The notes beneath the pieces are model-generated. The model was not told where the DNA came from. It did no database searches and saw nothing but the letters and a program-made list of their open reading frames with translations. A stretch of DNA of 64,000 bases, from NCBI GenBank assembly GCA_034509495.1, contig CM067513.1, positions 18,711,049 through 18,775,048 of the forward strand, read 5' to 3'. The translations under genes were made by a program, and so were the position numbers. This document shows positions 55,703-64,000 of the stretch, piece after piece (position 1 is the first letter of the stretch; the number at the start of each line of letters is the position of its first letter). Origin of the DNA: Acestrorhynchus altus. Lineage: Eukaryota > Chordata > Actinopteri > Characiformes > Acestrorhynchidae.

Positions 55703-56569
55703 AGCCTTCTCCTGCTTTATGGGTCTCAACTATTTTCATTTATAGAGTGCTAGGTACCTGCTTAGAAGAATCCAATGCTGCTGTTTTATTGGACAAGGTT
55801 AGAGGAGTCTGGGTATTTATAATGCTTTGAAATTTGTATCACCTGGCCTTTCCATAACCCTGACAGGCTAATTAAGGTTATTAAGTTATCTGAGTGCACA
55901 AATCTCCTAGGGTTGCCATACTTCTGCAAATAACTCCTTTCCTTTATTCAATCTAAAAGTTTACAAAACCAAAATAATATACTGGTGGAAATTGAATAGT
56001 GTGTTTCTTCTTTAACTTTAACTTTATAGAGATAATTTCATCTTTTGGATCACAGTAACATAACAAGGTTTTTACAGGTCAAGAAAGTAAAAACCTTTCC
56101 CTGGATTTTGTTTTGTTTTGTTCCCCTGAACTAAATCAGTACTACACACTAAAAATGAATGTGCTACTGCACAAAATGTTCTTTGAGTGATGCAATAGAA
56201 GAACCAATTTTGGTTTGTTATTCAAGTTATTCAAACCAAAAACACTATTTGTAGCATCTTTATTTTTAGATGTATGTGCCTTCACTACACTGCCAGATTC
56301 CTGCTTTGATTCCTAAATGCTGAAATTCTCTTAGATAGAATGGCATAAAATTAAGTATTTATTCCCAGGAGAAATCTGTTTCAAATTTAGCCAATCTGCC
56401 TATTCAGAGTGGCATTTCTCAACATGTTGCCTTTTTTTCTATGACTGTCAAGACCTTTTTCTCTCTGCTGGGTACAGTTCTCACACTTTCTCATGCACAT
56501 ATCTCAGGATCTTACATAAACAAATACATGTCTTTCTCAGAGAGAGTTCATTTTTCCTGCCACTTCTAA

Positions 56570-56790
56570 TCAAAGTCTGCTTGCAGCAGTTTGTCTGCAT
56601 TTAGAGCTACATGCTTCTCATCCTGAAGACCACCAGACCAGTTAGTGCTCAGAGTGGAATTTGGAGTGGTGGTGGGGGGGCTTTTACAGTAATAGTGGCT
56701 CAGCTCTGTAATGTCTCACATTTATCTTTTATGGATGTCATTCGGATGTGGCTACGAGTGGCTGTGGGGCATTGTCATGAATCCGGCAGT
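56570..56790. promoter_or_regulatory. complex low-repeat island, candidate non-coding element
   Basis: Unique-looking sequence (TTTATGGATGTCATTCGGAT, GGCTGTGGGGCATTGTCATG) wedged between transposon fragments. Short frames only. Confidence 0.25.
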
Positions 56791-57009
56791 CACAATGTTT
56801 GAAAGTGGTCTTTGGAAAATCATGCAATTTGCGGCCACTGACAGATCATCCTGAACACATAAATCTTCTTTTCCATGAGTTGCTTGAGGCCTGAAGGTGG
56901 TTGAGAAAGTGCACTGACAAAATTATATAGTGTTTTTTGAAGACAACAACTTTGAAAACCTCTTTCATTTATGCAGTGCAGTGAAACAACCACATGCCTT
57001 AAAACACAT

Positions 57010-57086
57010 GCATGAACAAATTCAGCCCCTTGGCTTTTTGCCGATTTTATCACAACCTGTATTTAAATGTTATTGTTTTTGTATTT

Positions 57087-57146
<60 letters not shown>

Positions 57147-57349
57147 CTACAAAGGGATGAATAGTTATGCAAGTTTTCTGTTATTTTGTCCTGTCTGTTG
57201 TTTGCTTCACAATGAAAGAGAAAAACAAATTTTGTAGGCATGCTCTGTAAATTAAATGATGCAAATATCAAATAATCCATTGTAATTCCAGGTTTAGTTT
57301 TAGCAAAACGAAAAATGCCAAGGGGGTGAATACTTTCAAAAGGCACTGT
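57010..57349 (+). mobile_element. short non-autonomous Tc1-like element with (TA)n core
   Basis: The left arm at about 57018 (TTCAGCCCCTTGGCTTTTT) and the right arm ending at 57349 (CCAAGGGGGTGAATAC..GGCACTGTA) are diverged inverted repeats of one Tc1 family. Between them is little more than a TA run at about 57090-57142, so this is a deletion derivative with no transposase. Confidence 0.6.
57090..57142. repeat. (TA)n microsatellite
   Basis: A TA run of about 50 bp in the middle of a short Tc1-like element. Confidence 0.9.
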
Positions 57350-58104
57350 ATCTGTCTGCTGTCAACTGATTTCGCGTGCAGCAATGAAATACAGGAACAG
57401 CAAGGATATAGAGTTCAAGCAGTCAGAGGTTAATGCTCACCACTACTGAGCGTGTGGGTCATTTTTATCACAGTGGCACAACTATGATTGATCACGCTTA
57501 ACTCCCCACTGGGCCACTGCCTGCAGAGAAACTTAAAGGGTTATGGTGCACCACCTGTGCCCTTTTTTCTCATGCAGCTCTTCATGCACCTATATTAAGT
57601 CACCATAAAAAAAATATTTTTCCTTGTATTTTAACTCTACAATCTTATTTTATTCCAACAAAATAACATAATAGCTGTCCAATAAAAACCATACATCTCC
57701 ATTTTTGTCCATATTTAGTTTTCTACATAATGTGAATCTTACAGTTGTTCTATATATTGCTCTTTATATATCAGAATTGTATCACAATGAATGGACCAAT
57801 AGAAATGCTCCAAAATTTCGATATGCAATGTACATTTTCATTTTTTGGAGTTTCTGAAATCAACACAGGATCAAATTACACATATTCTCCAAAAATATAC
57901 ATAAACCCACTTGGATTATTAAATATGTGAAATCAAACGCTCTTATCTTGCTATAGTCAAAGCTTCATGACTTCTTGTTAGAGATCATGCCTGACAAAAT
58001 TATCATTATTATTAAAAAAAAAATAATATTATTTCAATTGCAGCACAAGATTGTGGGGGTGCTCTAAGTTTTCTTCACTCCAAATTGGCATTGTCATCTG
58101 CTTA

Positions 58105-58330
58105 GTCCTTAATAGGGTCAAAGTGGATCCAGAGCCTACCTGGAATCATTGGGCACAAGGCAGGAATACCCCTGGGACAGGGGTGTATGTGTGCACATAC
58201 ACATACACACTCACACCAGGCTATTTAGCATGGTTTACTCACCTACCAAGTGCATTTTGGGAGACAGGAGGAAATTCCAGTGAACTGAGAGAAGATCAAA
58301 CCCACAATCCAAGGCCCCTTTGTTGAGGGA
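58105..58330 (+). repeat. CA-bearing interspersed repeat, short CA
   Basis: GTGGATCCAGAGCCTACCTG, GGCACAAGGCAGGAATACCC and a brief CA-like run. The spurious 91-codon frame here is part of this repeat. Confidence 0.55.
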
Positions 58331-58354
58331 CACTCACACTACCTAAAACAGCCT

Positions 58355-58570
58355 AGAAAATTGTATTTCTAATAATTACATTTCACAAATTATTATAAAA
58401 ATGTCTTTAAATAGATTCATTCAGATTAATTGGTTATATTACCTTCACTGTATTAATACTGTTAAATTGATTATGTTAAAATGTATCTGATGTACTAAAA
58501 TGACAAAGGTCATTGAGTGTCCCAGGTTTGTTTTTTTTTTCACTTGACTATGTACTCTTTGCAAAAGTAC
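58355..58570 (+). repeat. interspersed repeat family R1, copy 3
   Basis: The core GAAAATTGTATTTCTAATAA is identical to copy 1. It ends near GAGTGTCCCAGG. Confidence 0.5.
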
Positions 58571-59039
58571 TGGCAGCTACACATTATACTTACGGGGAAC
58601 AATTTTTATGATCATCTAACTTTCCTTCCAGCAAGGCATTTCACTCCATAGTGTTGCAATGCCTGCTTCGGTGCTCACCAGCTGGTCACTTTGACTGCTT
58701 AGGCCACCTTCAACCCCACAAATGAATTCATCTTGCAACTCATAGCAGGACTTAACTAACTAAGAAATGGTGTTCAGGTTTGATAAGGTATTTTCAAGTT
58801 CTCTTTTAGAGTAGAATGCACAGGTTCATATCAACAGAAGATCCTTTTGCAGTGCTGATCCTGCGTCATTTGGCTGTACCACTGTAATAGCTGTGTCTTT
58901 CTTGTGGGAGGCATGCCATATTTTATTTCAGAATGTATTTAACTTGTCATTTCAGTGTCCAGAAATGTTCCAAGTGGTACATAACATTGAAAAGTGAGTT
59001 ACCTTTAATATATGGCAGAAAATAACAGGTGAATTTTAA

Positions 59040-60200
59040 GAACCACGCTCACACACATTTGTTTACGCCATGTTCAACATGGAAGTCTATATTTACAACA
59101 GCTTTTACTATATGGAGTTGGTCATCCCTTCACCATTATAAAAGCTTCCAGTCTTCTTCAAAGATTTGGAGAGTGTCTTTGGGAAGTTTTGCCCATTCAT
59201 CCAGAAAAGCATTTATGAGCTCAGACACTGACGTTGGACCTGATGTTGGATGTTGGGCCTGGCTTGCAAACATTGTTGACATTGCTGAGATCAGGACATT
59301 CTGTGAGCCAGGAAAGTTCAAGGATTCAAGGAGATTTATTGTGATTCGCATCCCATGTGGTAGATGAGGTGGAACGAAATTGGGATCTCAAGCTCACCCA
59401 TAAAGCATAAAAAAATTTAAATAAAGAGTATATCAAAAACATAGGAGAGAATTGTTCAGGAAATACAATAACAAATAAAATGCAATAAAAAAATAAATAA
59501 TAATAACTAGAGTGGTCTGGGACATCCCCCCCAAAAAACAACCCCATAATATTATCCTTCTTCCACCAAACTTTACTTTACATTTACCACAGTGTGGTCA
59601 GGTAGGTGACATTCTCCGACATACCAAACCCAGACTCCATCAGAGTGCCAGACAGATAAGTGTGATTTGTCATGCCACAAAACATGTTTCCATGAGTCCT
59701 TTATATCACACAATGTCAAGCTTGCATGCAGCTGCTTGGCCATAAAAACTCATGTTAGAAGGCTTCCAGCACACAGTTTTTGTGCTAATGTAATGTCAGA
59801 TTAAAGTGTAGAATTTGAGCTCAAAATAATAGGACGAAATAACATATTTACACATTTAAGTGGTGTTTTTAATAGTTGGTTTTAAGTCTGAAAGCCAACA
59901 TCACCAAATTTCCCTTAAGATGCTTCCCCAGGCCATTACTGCATCCAGCATCAGGTGCTGCTTGTTTGTGTCTCCCTTCAGTGATTTCAGTCATTGAAAA
60001 GCATGCTGGTTTTGAGGTCAGTTGATAGCCTCTCTTTAAAAAAAAACAAAAAAAAACGCTTTCTTTGATTTATGACGCTGCTGGGTTGCATCTGCATTAT
60101 TAAGCACCATCCTTTCAAGCTTGCAGCATTATTCATCAATAATCACCAGTGACCCAGTTCAATTGGCAGCCATACATGTCCATGTCATAACAGTGCCTCC
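59040..60200. mobile_element. decayed DNA transposon segment(s)
   Basis: Successive blocks (59110-59350, 59600-59710, 59920-60200) have the low-complexity, many-stop character of transposon interiors, including GTGCCAGACAGATAAGTGTG and CATAACAGTGCCTCCATC. Open frames on both strands (for example 59029-59367) contain no recognisable host domain. Confidence 0.45.
60066..60170 (+). repeat. duplicated segment, copy 1
   Basis: GATTTATGACGCTGCTGGGT, then GCATTATTAAGCACCATCCT, recurs with few changes at 62440-62530. Confidence 0.7.
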
Positions 60201-60429
60201 ATCAAGTAAGATTTTTTTTCCAAACGTGTTCTCCTTTATTTGTCATGAAACAACAAGTGAACAGACTGCTTATCAGTCATTTGACTTTTAATCCTATGAA
60301 AATGGAGGATCTATCTAAAGACTATCTGCAATTCCTAAATATTTAAAGCAATACTTTTACTGAATACACTGAATTAAAATATATATCCCTTAATTATATG
60401 TTATTAAACATACAAAACAAATAAAGTTT

Positions 60430-60785
60430 TCTTTTCACCCCCCTCCCCCTACATGCCCTTTTGCCCTCAGCTCCCCTCCCCTCTCGTGCCTGGTCCAAAT
60501 GCAGGCCGCACATGGGCAGGGAGCCAAAGCAAATAAACCAGCAGCGCGTTGCCTAACAAGGGCGTGAAAGGGGTCAGAGGGGAGCTCAATGGGGGGGAGA
60601 GCAGGAGGTGACAGAGAGGAGGGACCCAGTCACGCAAACACAACAGGAGCCATCACAACTGGCCCAGGCCTTCTCACGCAGGGGCCTAGACATGGTGTCT
60701 TGTCATGCAACAGCCATCCCATCAAAGCCCATTAGTGCTCACAATTAGACGATAAGGACAGAAGAGGAAGGCCAGTATAAACCCA
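60430..60785. promoter_or_regulatory. GC-rich low-repeat island, candidate conserved non-coding element
   Basis: In AT-rich surroundings this stretch is clearly GC-richer and free of microsatellites. It holds G-rich and C-rich tracts and complex sequence such as GCCCATTAGTGCTCACAATT followed by AGACGATAAGG, a homeodomain-type ATTA core region. No long frame or splice-flanked exon was found. A regulatory role is inferred only. Confidence 0.35.
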
Positions 60786-61019
60786 CCCATTTTTTCTCTC
60801 ATTTGCTTGCTTTATTCTAGGAATAATGCTGAGCAAATAATCTATTTTAGCTTGCCATGGTGTGAGTGAGATTTTACCAGATCTCCTAGAGAATGCCAAC
60901 TGTCCAGGCCAAATGCCAACTGTGCTGACTGAGACCTTGACCTACAGGGAAAATAATATCAGATCCAATTGTTTTTAAAAAGCTTGTGTGTTAAGTCAAG
61001 CATAAAGTTTTTAATTTAT

Positions 61020-61620
61020 GTGACTACAGTTCCAAATAAAAGTAAGTGAACCCTTTGGACCTGGAGTTCTGTTTTTAATTGTTATGAAATTGTGGTCAAT
61101 ATGTGGTCTATAAGTCACAGTTATAGCCAAACACATTCAAAGGAGAAACGTAAACCATTGAAAGTACTTACCTATAGATCCTCCTTAGCAGCGGTCACTA
61201 CTAAACAAGTCCTGTACCAGCAAATCAGATTTCAGCAACAGTGAGGAGGAATTTTGGAACATCTTCTATGAAAAAATGTGTTTCAGTTTATTAGTATATT
61301 TGAGGGGCCTTGCCTGCACAGTGTTTTGATTGATTTATTTGTGACCTTTGGATTATTGTCTTATTGCTTCACTCAACATCTCTTCAGCTTGAGACCAGGA
61401 GCTACTATTCTTACTTTCTCATGAAAAATGTGTTCCTACACCTGATTTCATTGTTCCCTCAAAAATTGCTCCATGATGCTCCATGTATGTACGTTTGTTT
61501 GTTTGTTTGTTTTTTGTTTTTTCTCATAGTGGACAGATGAATAAATGATTTTGTAGTGTGTAGACATGTGTAGTTGTTTACATGTCTTTCTCACATTTTC
61601 CAGGATTACCTACTGTGTTC
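61020..61620. mobile_element. decayed DNA transposon segment
   Basis: It begins with ACAGTTCCAAATAAAAGTAA, reminiscent of a Tc1-type terminal sequence, and runs into AT-rich, stop-filled sequence. The right end was not recognised. Confidence 0.35.
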
Positions 61621-62439
61621 ATGGAATGATCTTAACAGGATGTTCTCTCACTCCTAAAGAGAGTAACATCAGTCCTGAATTTTCTCCACTTATAGATCAT
61701 TTGTCTAACCATTGACTATACATGCTGTTTATATGAAAATTCTGTGTTTTCACTTTTAAAACCTTAAAAATGTACATGCTGAGTTGAGCAACAGACAATG
61801 AGGAGATATGGATATGTCACTGATTTTTTTTTCTGTTTATTTTATTTAAAAAGTGCAGGAGGATTGTGCAAAATATTTTATTCTCAATGTTTAAGCTTTA
61901 CAATTTGAACTCCAACAATTGTGAGGTAAAGTCTATGACATTGCCCCCATCATCAGACCAGTTCTTGAAACATCTTGGAGTATGGAAGACAGGTGTGAAG
62001 TCTACCAACAGGACCAAACTGGTGTTGACATTGAGGAAGGAGGGGAAAATGAAATGTCACCATCTGGATAGCAGCAAAAGGGGAGTGTGAGTGAAAGCCT
62101 TTAAAGACAGGTGGGGGCAGGTGAGGGTGTGGCATTCAAGTATGCTAGAACTAAAGTTTCCATATATATGTTTGAAATAATAACTTTCTAGCATTTTATT
62201 GCAGTATTTTTTACTTTTTTAATTTTGTGGGATCTTTGTGTAGTTTGGCATACTTTTATTTGCCAAAACATAAAAATGTATTTACAGGATACATACCAGA
62301 TATTGTTATTTTCAGCTACCAATACTCAAATGTGACAGACAATTACCTGAATTTAAATATTTGTATAATCTGGCCATGTTGTGATCAAAAAATACTTGCT
62401 ACCTACAATTAATTGTCTAATAAGCACTAAATTACACTA

Positions 62440-62530
62440 TTTGATTTATGAAGCTGCTGGGTTGCATCTGCATTATTAAGCACCATCCTTTCAAACCTGC
62501 AGCATCAGTAATCACCAGTGACCCAATTAT
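62440..62530 (+). repeat. duplicated segment, copy 2
   Basis: A direct-orientation copy of 60066-60170, with a short deletion after GCAGCAT. Probably part of an interspersed element. Confidence 0.7.
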
Positions 62531-64000
62531 TTGGCTTATAAGCACTAAATTACACTTTATATGCCAGAAATCCTGTTGAAAATTTTACGCATTATTTGCA
62601 ATATTTACAATAATAAATATTGACAGTAGTCCCATTAAAATAATAATAAAACCTATGTTAATGTACTTGATTATTTTTGTTATTTATGTATCAGTATTAT
62701 TCCTTCTCAGAATTTTTATTCTGAAATAAAACATCATTAGCCCTGCCCCCTCGTTGATCAGTCAGAGGCTGTAAGCAAGTTGAGCTTGTAAGTACTTGTG
62801 GACAGAGCAGTAAACATGCACTGGAAGCACCTTTGGCTTTAAAATTGAGATTTAATTCAGGTGGAAATGAAATGGAAATCAGGTGGGAATCTTAGTTGTT
62901 TTACAAGCAGGATCACGCACTGATAATTCACCCCACAATAAGCCTTGTTGTTTGTTATTATATGTTTATCACATATCTAGGTTACTTTGACCCTGAGTTA
63001 TGAAGCCTAGAAAATCACATGTAACTGCCTACAAAGTGCAGATTTTGTAACACTGCTTTAGCATTGCTAGCCATTGCTATAATGTTTCAAGTGGTTGTTA
63101 AGGGGTTGCTGTGAAGATTCAACTTGGCTTTGCTGAACACTTGGTATCATATTCCAGGTTTATGCAATGGGATTTCTAGGTAGTTGCGCTAAGTGTTGTT
63201 CAAAGTTGTTGTTATGCCATGCCAGACAGTTGCTAAGGTGAGGCTTTGTGGTTGGTGACACAAGAGGTAGCAAAATTCTGCCATTCATTTCAATAGAAAA
63301 AAAAACAAACAGATGAAAGCAGTTCACCATCAACATCTGCCAAACACACAAGCAACTCTGGCAATAATCACATCCTCATTCAATGCAGGGGGCCCCACAT
63401 GCATTTCCCACAGTTCATTACAGCATTGTTGGGATGTGGGAGCAGAAAATCCACCCAAAGTGTTCATGTTAACACCATGGCACACATCACCTGGGCTTGT
63501 GAAGTTGCTGGCTAATCCTCCAAGGCTTAATTTAGCCTGGTTAAATTTTACTGTGAGTTATTAACATGATGTGAAATGATTCTATTTAAAAATAAACATA
63601 ATGATAGAATACATATTAGAGTGTTTATATATTATAGGAGTGGATTATGTGATTTACTGAGACTTTCACATTAAATATTAATGTCACATTCCATCACCAT
63701 TAGTATGTAGACTCTCTCCTCTAAATCAACTAATACCATATTGTTGTTGTCATATCAAACTCTTATTCTTTTTTTTGTATTTTCATACACCATTCACTTT
63801 ACATTGACATATTGTTGCTTAGCTCATTACATTTTTCACTTGAGTTATGTAGTTGATACATTTTCAGATGGTTCAGTGGTTTCTGAATAATGAGTCTAAT
63901 GAGAGTCTCTGAGGTTAATCGACTGTTTACATTTTATCTATTTTCTTTTGATTTCAGTATGTAAAAGGGGAAACTTTTCCAAACAGAGAAATGAGAGGCT
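62531..64000. other. intergenic, no feature recognised
   Basis: Short frames at 63160-63564 on both strands have no splice context or recognisable domain. A G/T-rich patch with repeated TTGCTA and TTGTTAAGG words at 63050-63250 may be old tandem or repeat sequence. Confidence 0.4.

Noticed and set aside
59029..59367. A 112-codon plus-strand frame
   Set aside because: It sits in decayed transposon-like sequence with an equally open antisense frame; no host domain.
1..64000. tRNA, rRNA or CRISPR features
   Set aside because: Only tRNA-derived SINE heads were found, not foldable tRNA genes; no regularly spaced repeat array exists.

Overview
This window is nuclear DNA from a ray-finned (teleost) fish. 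It is AT-rich and intron-rich. It holds many decayed Tc1/mariner transposons, tRNA-derived SINEs, LINE 3' ends and long CA, TAA and AAAG microsatellites, a mix typical of teleosts. No operons, ribosome binding sites or CRISPR arrays are expected and none were seen. Very long reading frames are absent because the genes are split into short exons.

Two genes can be rebuilt exon by exon, each with consistent splice phases. (1) fsip1 (fibrous sheath-interacting protein 1) lies on the minus strand. A non-coding or alternative first exon is near 25.3-25.5 kb and eight coding exons run from 23,988 down to 7,873. They encode 340 residues of N-terminal and central sequence. The 3' coding exons were not recognised and may lie beyond the left edge. 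(2) A complete adhesion-type G-protein-coupled receptor of the ADGRG (group VIII) kind lies on the plus strand. Sixteen coding exons between 29,980 and 47,376 sum to 2,007 nt, or 668 aa plus stop. It has a signal peptide, a Cys-rich and N-glycosylation-rich ectodomain, an intact GPS cleavage motif and seven transmembrane segments. The two genes are divergent; about 4.5 kb separates their 5' ends.

Layout: 1-7.8 kb is repeats and transposon debris, including a 1.1-kb Tc1 remnant and a degenerate GGTTA-like array. 7.8-25.5 kb is fsip1; its 8.9-kb intron contains several exon-like fragments of an unidentified gene on the opposite strand (9.9-11.1 kb). 25.5-30 kb is intergenic. 30-47.4 kb is the receptor gene, with two near-complete Tc1/mariner copies and an antisense LINE fragment in its introns. 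47.4-64 kb has no recognisable gene. It carries repeats plus several relatively GC-rich, low-repeat islands near 50.4, 52.4, 54.7, 56.7 and 60.6 kb that look like candidate conserved non-coding elements.

No wholly new biological system is evident. The points most worth a second look are the receptor's unassigned N-terminal ectodomain, the overlapping upstream reading frame and alternative start in fsip1, the orphan exon cluster in the fsip1 intron, and the GC-rich islands downstream of the receptor.
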